A program made the position numbers and the translations under genes. From an uncultured Collinsella sp. (lineage in GTDB: Bacteria; Actinomycetota; Coriobacteriia; Coriobacteriales; Coriobacteriaceae), in contig UQTD01000060.1 in assembly GCA_900543845.1 (NCBI GenBank), positions 1-11,792 of the forward strand: a stretch of DNA of 11,792 nucleotides. The letters are read 5' to 3'. The notes beneath the pieces were generated by a model. It did not search any database and had not been told where the DNA came from. It saw only the letters and a program-made list of their open reading frames with translations. Below are positions 6,381-11,792 of the stretch, one piece after another (position 1 is the stretch's first letter; each line of letters opens with the position of its first letter).

Positions 6381-7151
6381 ATGGATCAGATTTACGACAA
6401 CAGGTACTATTCCGCCGGTTCGCGTGAGCCGTCGTCTCGTCGTGCGCATTCGGTGCAGCTTGGCGGGCCCGATTATACGGGCGCTGCCCGTCCCACGCAT
6501 CGCACGGCAGGCAATTCGGACTCCCATGCTCAAATGAATATGTCGACGGACCGCCCGTCACGTTCGGCGCGCCCGACGCATGCTTCGCGTGCGCAGCGCC
6601 CCTTGGCTCAAACGCACGAAAAGTCGACCAGGCCCTCAAGCCGTCTTTCCGGCTCGGACTTTATGCACTACGCCAACGACAACGCAGTGGTCAAGGCAAT
6701 TTACGACTTTACCCACGGTCCTCAGCGAGGGCTATTCATCGGCATTGTCGTTGCCCTGGTGCTCGTGAGCCTGTATTTCCCTGTGCGCGATCTGTACGTG
6801 GCAAAGCGTTCGAGCGATATCTTGGCCAAGCAGGTCGAGATTCGTCAGCAATACAATGATGAGCTGCAAAAAAGCGTCGACAAACTGCTCTCGGAGGAGG
6901 GCATTAAGGACGCGGCGTCCGAGGACCTGGGCCTGGTGATGCCCGGCGAGACCAAGATTGACGTGCTGGGTCTGGATGACGATTCAGATTCGTCTTCGAG
7001 CAAGAAGTCGTCGAACGCCAAGAAGGCCAGCGAAGTCGCCAAAGAGATCGAAGAGGTCGGCAAGGACGCGCCGTGGTACATCCAGGCGCTCGACATACTG
7101 TTTGGGTTTAACGGTGTCGAGGGCCAGATGGTCGTGTCCAACGGCAAATAG
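6381..7151 (+). CDS. DivIC/FtsB-family septum formation initiator, membrane protein
   Basis: A 256-residue single-pass membrane protein. Residues 1-110 form a low-complexity cytoplasmic tail rich in Ser, Arg, His and Pro. One transmembrane helix follows (about 117-134, GLFIGIVVALVLVSLYFP), then a predicted coiled coil (about 140-172, VAKRSSDILAKQVEIRQQYN onward) and the EDLGLVMPGETKID segment typical of DivIC/FtsB proteins, which bridge FtsL and FtsQ at the division site. The C-terminal tail has an acidic/Ser/Lys-rich stretch (199-230) before a final hydrophobic patch. ATG 6381 is chosen because upstream in-frame codons fall within or before the enolase terminator; the ribosome site (AAGG, 6372-6375) is weak. 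ppx follows 20 bp later, likely in the same transcript. The position after eno matches the FtsB gene of Actinomycetota. Sequence similarity is loose outside the core, so no symbol is given. Confidence 0.8.
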   Translation: MDQIYDNRYYSAGSREPSSRRAHSVQLGGPDYTGAARPTHRTAGNSDSHAQMNMSTDRPSRSARPTHASRAQRPLAQTHEKSTRPSSRLSGSDFMHYANDNAVVKAIYDFTHGPQRGLFIGIVVALVLVSLYFPVRDLYVAKRSSDILAKQVEIRQQYNDELQKSVDKLLSEEGIKDAASEDLGLVMPGETKIDVLGLDDDSDSSSSKKSSNAKKASEVAKEIEEVGKDAPWYIQALDILFGFNGVEGQMVVSNGK

Positions 7152-7171
7152 CGCCCGGAGGGGAGCCCGCA

Positions 7172-8173
7172 ATGGCAGATTGCAAACGATATAAGGTGGC
7201 GGCGATCGACCTGGGAACGGTGTCGTCGCGCCTAGTGTTGGCCCAGGTCGAGGGCGGGGCGATCGTGGAATCGTCCAAACATACCGAGATTACCGACTTG
7301 GGCGAGGGCGTGGATGCGACGGGGCGCTTTTGCGAGGCGGCCGTTGAGCGCGTGCTCGCTGCGTGCCGAATGTTTGTGGACGAGGCCCGTGCCTTTGGGG
7401 CCGCGTGCATCTGCACCACGTGCACGAGTGCCGCGCGTGATGCGTCCAATGCCGCGCTACTGCTGGACGGCCTGCGCGAGCTGGGGCTCGAGCCGCAGGT
7501 GATTCCGGGCGAGGTCGAGGCGCGCCTGACGTTTTTTGGCGTGGCACACGACTTTGCGGGCGAACGCATCATCGTTGCCGATTCGGGCGGCGGATCCACG
7601 GAGCTCGCGACGGGCGTCTATGCACCGGAGCGCGGCATCTTCGCTCTGGAGGGAACGCGCTCGCTGGATATCGGTTGCCGCCGCGTGACCGAGCGGTTTT
7701 TCTCGGCGCTGCCGCCGTCAACGGACGAGCTTGCGGCTGCTGCCGGCTGGGCAAACGAGCAGTTTGCGGGCTATTTTGAGAGCCTGCCTGTCGACTTTGA
7801 GCGCGCCGAGCGCCTGGTGGCGGTGGGTGGTACCGTCACTACGCTCGTGGCACTCGTTCACGAGCTTGAGCCGTATGATTCGAGCTTTGTGCACCTGCGC
7901 GAGCTTTCGCTGGAGCAGGTTTCGACCGCTATCGAGCGCATGTCCGCGCTGGATGCTGCGGGCATCGCCGCGTTACCGGGCGTGCAACCCAAGCGCGCGG
8001 GCGTGATCTTGGCAGGTGCCGTGGTGATTCGCGAGCTCATGCGAGCCGGCGGCTACGACACGCTCACTGTAAGCGAGAACAGCCTGCTTGCCGGCATGGC
8101 CGCCACCATCAACGAGGTTCTCGACGGCGCGACCCCCACCATTGGCTGGATTCCCAGCCTCAGCACCCTGTAA
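7172..8173 (+). CDS. ppx: Ppx/GppA family phosphatase (exopolyphosphatase or pppGpp phosphatase)
   Basis: A 333-residue member of the Ppx/GppA branch of the ASKHA fold, the length of the short actinobacterial type lacking the C-terminal HD region. It releases phosphate from polyphosphate and/or pppGpp; which one cannot be told from sequence. Motifs seen are AIDLGTVSSRLVLA (11-24, phosphate-1 loop; most relatives have Asn where Val17 stands), CTSAARDASNA (84-94), PGEVEARL (112-119, with E116 the probable catalytic glutamate), VADSGGGSTEL (135-145, phosphate-2), AVGGTVTTL (217-225) and PKRAGVILAGAVVI near 275. The start has GGAGGGGAG at 7157-7165, 6 nt upstream. It follows the FtsB-like gene by 20 bp. 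Codon 268 is TTA, read by the tRNA-Leu(UAA) encoded just downstream on the other strand. Confidence 0.9.
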   Translation: MADCKRYKVAAIDLGTVSSRLVLAQVEGGAIVESSKHTEITDLGEGVDATGRFCEAAVERVLAACRMFVDEARAFGAACICTTCTSAARDASNAALLLDGLRELGLEPQVIPGEVEARLTFFGVAHDFAGERIIVADSGGGSTELATGVYAPERGIFALEGTRSLDIGCRRVTERFFSALPPSTDELAAAAGWANEQFAGYFESLPVDFERAERLVAVGGTVTTLVALVHELEPYDSSFVHLRELSLEQVSTAIERMSALDAAGIAALPGVQPKRAGVILAGAVVIRELMRAGGYDTLTVSENSLLAGMAATINEVLDGATPTIGWIPSLSTL

Positions 8174-8185
8174 CCATTCCCCCAT

Positions 8186-8254
8186 AAGTTGCGGTGGAAT
8201 AGTTCCTAAATGGTCTGGTAAGCTGCCAAAACAGGAACTATCCCACCGCAACTT
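8186..8254. repeat. Long hairpin, 22-bp stem with a 25-nt loop
   Basis: Arms 8186-8207 (AAGTTGCGGTGG...) and 8233-8254 are inverted copies with a single difference, which is an A.C mismatch in plus-strand RNA but a U.G wobble in minus-strand RNA. The loop includes AAGCTGCCAAAAC, close to the loop of the 2583-2647 hairpin. It begins 13 bp after the ppx stop and is not followed by a T-tract. ppx shows no other terminator. Confidence 0.8.
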
Positions 8255-8270
8255 CGAGCCCCACCGGCGT

Positions 8271-8311
8271 CCAAAAGAAGCGAGCCCGCATCCCAACGGG
8301 ACACGGACTCG
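8271..8311 (-). terminator. Intrinsic terminator downstream of tRNA-Leu
   Basis: Read on the minus strand, 8311-8281 forms a 14-bp uninterrupted stem (three G.U pairs) with a GTT loop, followed by CTTCTTTTGG. It lies 12 bp beyond the tRNA 3' end and would stop the minus-strand transcript. Confidence 0.75.
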
Positions 8312-8322
8312 TAGGCAATACA

Positions 8323-8407
8323 TGGTAGGGGCGGTGGGACTCGAACCCACAATCCTTGCGGCGAGAGATTTTAAGTCTCCTGCGTATGCCAATTCCGCCA
8401 CGCCCCC
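8323..8407 (-). tRNA. tRNA-Leu, anticodon UAA
   Basis: The minus strand reads GGGGGCGTGGCGGAATTGG at its 5' end, an anticodon arm GGAGA-CTTAAAA-TCTCT with anticodon TAA, a long class II variable arm (about TCGCCGCAAGGATT) typical of leucine tRNAs, the T arm GTGGG-TTCGAGT-CCCAC and an acceptor end closing with discriminator A and an encoded CCA (8323-8325). The first acceptor pair is G.U. Total length with CCA is 85 nt. It lies 31 bp after the 3' end of the membrane-protein gene on the same strand, so it may be transcribed with it or from a weak local promoter. It decodes UUA, a rare codon in such G+C-rich DNA. Confidence 0.97.
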
Positions 8408-8438
8408 GTGAGACTAGAAGTCTAGCACAAGCCGCCCA

Positions 8439-9062
8439 TTACGCGTTGACAGCCATCGAGTGCTGACCCGACTTCTCAAGGAACTCTTGGAACTTGGCCT
8501 CGTCGCCCTTGTTTTGGTACTGCAGGGCCAGCAGGTACTCCAAGCGGCAACTCTTAACCTTATCGTCGCCGGCCTCCTCGAGCATGCGCTCCAGCTCGGG
8601 AATGTCGTTGTGGCGCTTGAGGATCATCGTGTCGTACATCAGCTGGCACTCGTGCGCAACTGCCTCGGCCTGACCGCCCTCAAAGCCCTTGATCTCGTGC
8701 AGCAGCTCCTTGGACTTTTTACGGTCCTCCTGGCCAACGTAGTAGTTAAAGGCCTTAATGACCAGGTCGACGCGCTGCATCTTGGGCAGGTTGAGTCCCA
8801 GCAGCAGATCGAACATCTCGCTGGCGCGCTCGTGGTCCTCGCGCAGCAGATAGGAGTTCAGGCGCAGGTAGTCGCGGTTGTAGCGCGGGTACAGCATGCT
8901 GGTGAGTTTGCCGTCGAGCAAACGATCGAACTCATCCCACTGCTTGGCGGCCATGAGCTGCTGCAGGCGCTTAAACGTGGTGCGTTTTTTGACGCTAAAG
9001 AACACCGACACGGCGATGCAGATGATAACGACGGCGGTCCAGAGTGTGCGGGAATCGGGCAT
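8439..9062 (-). CDS. Membrane-anchored helical-repeat (TPR-like) protein of unknown function
   Basis: A 207-residue protein not assigned to a named family. One N-terminal transmembrane segment is seen (about 7-23, LWTAVVIICIAVSVFFS), followed at once by KKR, which by the positive-inside rule places the rest in the cytoplasm. The remainder is almost entirely amphipathic helices arranged like tetratricopeptide repeats: QQLMAAKQWDEFDRLLDG (34-51), YLRLNSYLLREDHERASEMF, DLVIKAFNYYVGQEDRKKS and YLLALQYQNKGDEAKFQEFL near the end. Such proteins commonly act as scaffolds, but no partner is evident. The start has AAGGA (9070-9074) 7 nt before the ATG, and a TATAAT on the minus strand 56 bp upstream. 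The gene stands alone ahead of tRNA-Leu. Codon use resembles the surrounding genes. Confidence 0.8.
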   Translation of the reverse strand: MPDSRTLWTAVVIICIAVSVFFSVKKRTTFKRLQQLMAAKQWDEFDRLLDGKLTSMLYPRYNRDYLRLNSYLLREDHERASEMFDLLLGLNLPKMQRVDLVIKAFNYYVGQEDRKKSKELLHEIKGFEGGQAEAVAHECQLMYDTMILKRHNDIPELERMLEEAGDDKVKSCRLEYLLALQYQNKGDEAKFQEFLEKSGQHSMAVNA

Positions 9063-9117
9063 ATTAGGGTCCTTAGTCGCTCATAAAGCGAGCGGTATGA
9101 CAACACGTACTAGATGT

Positions 9118-9123
9118 ATTATA
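9118..9123 (-). promoter_or_regulatory. -10 box (TATAAT) for the TPR-like membrane protein gene
   Basis: A perfect TATAAT on the minus strand, 56 bp before the ATG at 9062, predicts a leader of about 45-50 nt. No good -35 hexamer is visible upstream of it. Confidence 0.45.
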
Positions 9124-9225
9124 CGCAGCGCGCAAGCAAACTGGCATAAAAGCTCATCGAGGCCGAGTGCCATCGCTCGCTGCGGTACACTTACCTAAAG
9201 TAAACCATGAAGGGAGACATTACCT

Positions 9226-9513
9226 ATGAAGAAGATCGTTTTGGCTTGCGGTGCTGGCGCTGCTACTTCCACGCTCGTTGCCCAGAAGGTCGCCACCTTG
9301 CTCGACGCCAACGGTTATGCCGGCAAGTATGAGATCGTGCAGTGCGCCATCTCCGAGGCCAAGGATTACTGCGACGAGGGCGCTGACCTGCTGATCGCCA
9401 CCACCGTTGCCCCCGAGGGCCTCACCTGCCCGTACGTGAGCGGCGTGCCCTTCATGACCGGCATGAACCGCGTTGCTGCCGAGAAGGCCGTCCTCGACGT
9501 CATGGCTCAGTAG
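9226..9513 (+). CDS. PTS sugar transporter subunit IIB, galactitol (GatB-like) type
   Basis: A 95-residue stand-alone IIB domain. It opens MKKIVLACGAGAATSTLVAQK, with Cys8 in the CGxGxxTS phosphocysteine loop; the cysteine receives phosphate from a IIA protein and passes it to the sugar entering through IIC. The rest follows the IIB fold: IVQCAISEAKDY, ADLLIATTVAP and VPFMTGMN. GGGAG lies about 10 nt before the ATG. Neither IIA nor IIC is encoded in the window; the gene is followed 11 bp later by a VOC-fold gene on the same strand. The rest of the permease must lie elsewhere, or the protein acts as a phosphorylation-dependent regulator. The substrate cannot be told. Confidence 0.9.
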   Translation: MKKIVLACGAGAATSTLVAQKVATLLDANGYAGKYEIVQCAISEAKDYCDEGADLLIATTVAPEGLTCPYVSGVPFMTGMNRVAAEKAVLDVMAQ

Positions 9514-9524
9514 GCGCTGCCTGT

Positions 9525-9899
9525 ATGAGTGAGCAGAACGCCAATCCGGTCGAGCTCTTTGGCATGCGCGTTGCCCATGTGGGCATTAACGCCGCCGACC
9601 CGGCAGACGCCCTGGAGATTGCGGAGCTGTTCTCGACGATGATGGGTCTGCCCGTCATCGAGACCCCCGTTTCGTACTTTAACGATTCGCTGGTCGAGAT
9701 TATGAAGCAGAACGGTCGAGGCGCCAAGGGCCACATCGGCTTTGCCGTCAACGACATTGATGCGGCCGAGAAGTGGTTTGCCGAGCGCGGGCTCGAGGTC
9801 AACGAGGAGTCGCGCGTGCTGCTGCCCGACGGCGGCACCAAGCTCGTGTACTTTAAGCGCGAGTTCGCCGGCTTCGCCGTGCACCTGTGCCGCGAGTAA
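9525..9899 (+). CDS. VOC (glyoxalase/bleomycin-resistance fold) family protein
   Basis: A 124-residue single-module vicinal-oxygen-chelate protein with two betaalphabeta-beta-beta halves. Candidate metal ligands are H18 (MRVAHVGINAA), E58 (LVEIMK), H70 (GAKGHIGFAVNDIDAAE) and H120 (GFAVHLCRE). The pattern FGMRVAHVGIN...ALEIAELF...GHIGFAVNDID...AGFAVHL resembles the VOC module that in Firmicutes is fused to or encoded beside KDPG/KHG aldolases; this is recalled family knowledge, not a search result. It would suggest a role in sugar-acid metabolism, in line with the neighbouring PTS IIB gene 11 bp upstream. There is no clear ribosome binding site, suggesting translational coupling to that gene. 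A terminator follows 24 bp after the stop. The actual reaction is unknown. Confidence 0.85.
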   Translation: MSEQNANPVELFGMRVAHVGINAADPADALEIAELFSTMMGLPVIETPVSYFNDSLVEIMKQNGRGAKGHIGFAVNDIDAAEKWFAERGLEVNEESRVLLPDGGTKLVYFKREFAGFAVHLCRE

Positions 9900-9922
9900 C
9901 GCACAAACTGCCATAGCTAACT

Positions 9923-9961
9923 AAAAATGGGGTAAGGCCACGTGACCTTGCCCCATTTTTA
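9923..9961 (+). terminator. Terminator after the VOC gene
   Basis: AAAAATGGGGTAAGGCCACG (9923-9942) is complementary to the bases ending ...CCTTGCCCCATTTTT (9960) with two G.U/A.C differences, giving a long stem followed by T-rich sequence. The A-run on the other side means it could also work for minus-strand transcripts. Confidence 0.85.
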
Positions 9962-9995
9962 ATGCCGAGAGGGTGACTGACGGGCTACCGTAAAA

Positions 9996-10177
9996 CGAAG
10001 GTGAATGGTTTCCCGCGAAGTGAACGAGTGAAATCGAACCCCTGAAGCATCGACACTTTGGAGGCACCGTTTCCTGCGGTTTTGTCAGGTATTTCCTGCG
10101 GTTTTGGCGCCAAAAAGTGCGGATGCTTCGGGGGTCCAAAATAGGTCGTTCACTTCGCGGAAAAACATTCACCTTCG
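9996..10177. repeat. Long nested inverted repeat (182 bp) with a duplicated loop motif
   Basis: Outer arms 9996-10027 and 10146-10177 match at 30 of 32 positions (CGAAGGTGAATG...GAAGTGAACGA). Inner arms about 10037-10068 and 10106-10137 match more loosely around CCCCTGAAGCATC. The 37-nt loop between them carries TTTCCTGCGGTTTTG twice, at 10070-10084 and 10092-10106. It is non-coding, ends 18 bp from the 3' end of the sensor kinase gene, and lies beside an ordinary terminator for the VOC gene. The same loop motif, CCTGCGGTTTT, occurs in the loop of the 1215-1554 element (1356-1366). No other gene is seen in the 295-bp gap 9900-10194. Confidence 0.8.
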
Positions 10178-10194
10178 ATTCGTGAGAGACGCCC

Positions 10195-11490
10195 CTACCG
10201 TGGCAGGCGAATCGTAAAGCGGCTGCCGACGCCCTCGACCGAGGTCACGCCGATGACGCCGCCGTGGCTATCGACGATCCACTTGGCAATGGAAAGCCCC
10301 AGACCCGAGCCCTGCGTGCCGGCATCGCGTGCGTTGTCGGCACGGTAGAACCGCTCGAACGCGTGAGCTGCGGATTCCTGGTTCATGCCGATGCCCTCGT
10401 CCTCAACACTTATGTCGATCGCGCCCGTGCCCGCACCGGGCGCTACGCCAAACGTGACGGTCGTTCCCGCGTTCGAATACTTGGCGGCGTTCTGCACGAT
10501 TACGCGCAGAGCCTGCTTCACAAGCGCCACGTCGACGGGCGCGTCGCAGCGCGGGTCGCTGGTAAGCGCGGCGTCGTACGCCAGCCGATACGTGTGCTCG
10601 GTATCAATCATCTGCGATTCCTCGCATACCTCGCCGGCCAGTGCGGCCAGGTTGGTATTCGCGCGCCGCAGGACCGTGCGCCCGGCATCGCCGCGCGCCA
10701 AAAACAGCAGCTGCTCCACGAGCTCCTGCATGTGCTCGCTTTCGGCCTTGAGCGAGGCGATGGACTCTGCCAGCACGGCCGGGTCGTCCTTACCCCAACG
10801 ATCGAGCATGTTCACGTAGCCCTGAATCACCGCGATGGGCGTGCGCAGCTCGTGGCTCGCGTCGTTGACAAAGCGCATCTGCTGCAGCTTGGCCTCTTGC
10901 ATCTGACGCAGCAGACGGTTGAGTGCGACCTCGATGCTCGCCAGGTCGGCGTCGCCAGTGGTGACGCTCGGCGAATCGACACTTGCTCGCTCGATGGCCT
11001 GCTCCAGCGTTTCCATCTTGCCGCCGGAGAGCTGCATACGGCCGAGCTCGTCCACGCGTAAGGCCAGGTCGTTGAGCGGTGCCATGGTGCGGCGTACGCG
11101 TCGGGCGCCGCCGAGCATGTTGAGCACGCTGATGACCTGCCAACCTACAACGACAAGGTAGAGAGGCCATAGCGTGACGAGGTCCTGCGCGAGGGGGAAG
11201 GTCTTGGTGGTACGCGCAAGCTCGACGGTATAGGTGAGCGTGGCCAGGTCCCAGCCGCGCGCGGGCGTCAGCGATATGCCGTGAACGGCGGCGCTGGGGA
11301 TCCATCCCGCGGTAAACGCGCCGTCGGGCAGCGTCTGGTTGTATCCATAGACGAGAATCGCCGCCGCAATCACCACCAGCAACAGATCGAGCCAGACGTA
11401 GCTCACCAAGCGGCGCCACATGTAGCTCCAGTTGATGGCGCGGGCGATGGAGGTGACGCGCTTGGTCTCGGCGTTACGCGCGACAGACAT
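10195..11490 (-). CDS. Membrane sensor histidine kinase
   Basis: A 431-residue sensor kinase of the EnvZ/PhoR class. Two transmembrane helices (about 32-50, LDLLLVVIAAAILVYGY, and 105-123, VTLWPLYLVVVGWQVISV) flank a small extracytoplasmic sensor of about 55 residues (NQTLPDGAFTAGWIP...TTKTFPLAQ). A HAMP-like linker leads to the H-box NDASHELRTPIAVIQGY, with H213 as the phosphorylated histidine. The ATPase domain has N-box QALRVIVQNAAKYS (326-339), G1 DEGIGM (364-369), F-box FERFYRAD (378-385) and G2 GSGLGLSIA (394-402). ATG 11490 is chosen: GGGGTGGG lies just upstream and the start overlaps the regulator gene by 17 bp, so the two are translationally coupled. Stimulus unknown. A long open frame on the plus strand here is a shadow. 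Confidence 0.95.
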   Translation of the reverse strand: MSVARNAETKRVTSIARAINWSYMWRRLVSYVWLDLLLVVIAAAILVYGYNQTLPDGAFTAGWIPSAAVHGISLTPARGWDLATLTYTVELARTTKTFPLAQDLVTLWPLYLVVVGWQVISVLNMLGGARRVRRTMAPLNDLALRVDELGRMQLSGGKMETLEQAIERASVDSPSVTTGDADLASIEVALNRLLRQMQEAKLQQMRFVNDASHELRTPIAVIQGYVNMLDRWGKDDPAVLAESIASLKAESEHMQELVEQLLFLARGDAGRTVLRRANTNLAALAGEVCEESQMIDTEHTYRLAYDAALTSDPRCDAPVDVALVKQALRVIVQNAAKYSNAGTTVTFGVAPGAGTGAIDISVEDEGIGMNQESAAHAFERFYRADNARDAGTQGSGLGLSIAKWIVDSHGGVIGVTSVEGVGSRFTIRLPR

Positions 11491-11792
11491 AGCCCACCCC
11501 GCGCACAGTTTGGATGATGCGGGCACCGCCGGCGTCTTCGATCTTGGCGCGCAGGTGCGCGATGTGTACGTCGACGTTGTTGGTGTCTCCTACGTATTCG
11601 TAGCCCAGTGCCTCGTGCGCGATGCGCTCACGCGTTAGCACAGTTTCGGCATGTGCCATAAGCAGGGCGAGGACGTCGAACTCGCGGGCTGTCAGTACGA
11701 TGGGCGAGCCGCCGACCGTGACTTCGCGGCGGTCGGGATCGAGCGCGACCGAGCCCACGACGAGCGCGGCGGGGGAGGGCGAGGCGGATGCC
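11474..11792 (-). CDS. OmpR/PhoB-family response regulator, 3' part (DNA-binding domain)
   Basis: The C-terminal 105 residues or so of a response regulator; the receiver domain lies beyond the right edge. The visible part starts with an Ala/Ser/Pro-rich linker (ASASPSPAALV), followed by a winged-helix domain with the usual order: GSVALDPDRREVTVGG, IVLTAREFDVLALLMAHAETVLTRE, YVGDTNNVDVHIAHLRAKIED (recognition helix) and IIQTVRGVGYVCRA (the wing and the strongly conserved RGxGY). It ends in TAA at 11474-11476 and overlaps the kinase start by 17 bp, so regulator and kinase form one operon with the regulator first. Target genes cannot be predicted. Confidence 0.95.
   Translation of the reverse strand, partial: ASASPSPAALVVGSVALDPDRREVTVGGSPIVLTAREFDVLALLMAHAETVLTRERIAHEALGYEYVGDTNNVDVHIAHLRAKIEDAGGARIIQTVRGVGYVCRA

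Noticed and set aside
10070..10106. CRISPR-like pair of 15-bp repeats
   Set aside because: Only two copies, 7 bp apart, in the loop of a larger inverted repeat; no array and no cas genes.
10264..11061. 265-residue plus-strand open frame across the sensor kinase
   Set aside because: The kinase frame on the minus strand has all catalytic boxes; this frame is a shadow.

Overview
The window is high-G+C, tightly packed bacterial DNA, most likely from an Actinomycetota of the Coriobacteriia, Collinsella-like. That assignment is an inference from codon composition, protein style and the mazG-eno-ftsB-like-ppx gene order, which is typical of Actinomycetota; no database comparison was possible. The window opens inside hisF and ends inside an OmpR-family response regulator.

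Layout. Positions 1-1219 (+): the tail of a histidine operon, hisF (3' part), hisI and hisE, with a long palindrome between hisF and hisI. Positions 1215-1554: a 340-bp element with 49-bp terminal inverted repeats, wedged between hisE and a convergent PHP-domain histidinol-phosphatase gene (1556-2467, -). Positions 2754-4706 (+): a stand-alone LarC C-terminal domain gene, a YfcE-type phosphodiesterase and mazG. Positions 4711-6289: a terminator, a predicted promoter, enolase and its terminator. Positions 6381-8173 (+): a DivIC/FtsB-like membrane division protein and a Ppx/GppA phosphatase. Positions 8271-9123 (-): a tRNA-Leu(UAA) with its terminator, downstream of a gene for a membrane-anchored helical-repeat protein. 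Positions 9226-9961 (+): an orphan PTS IIB protein, a VOC-fold protein and a terminator. Positions 10195-11792 (-): a sensor kinase and the 3' part of its response regulator gene.

How the genes work together. HisF, HisI and HisE catalyse successive or linked steps of histidine synthesis, and the PHP protein would remove phosphate from histidinol phosphate, so the left end is largely one pathway. MazG and Ppx/GppA are nucleotide and polyphosphate housekeeping enzymes beside glycolytic enolase and a divisome component. The histidine kinase and regulator overlap and form one two-component system. The PTS IIB and VOC genes look like a remnant or outpost of a sugar or sugar-acid uptake locus.

The most unusual signal is not a protein. 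Five long imperfect inverted repeats lie in five different gaps (391-477, 1215-1554, 2583-2647, 8186-8254, 9996-10177). All three convergent gene junctions of the window carry one, whereas the mazG-eno and eno-ftsB-like gaps between same-strand genes carry ordinary terminators. Several share short loop motifs (two copies of GCGGTTTT in each of the two largest; GCTGC followed by an A-rich run in three). They may be one family of non-autonomous palindromic elements or of strand-symmetric 3'-end structures.
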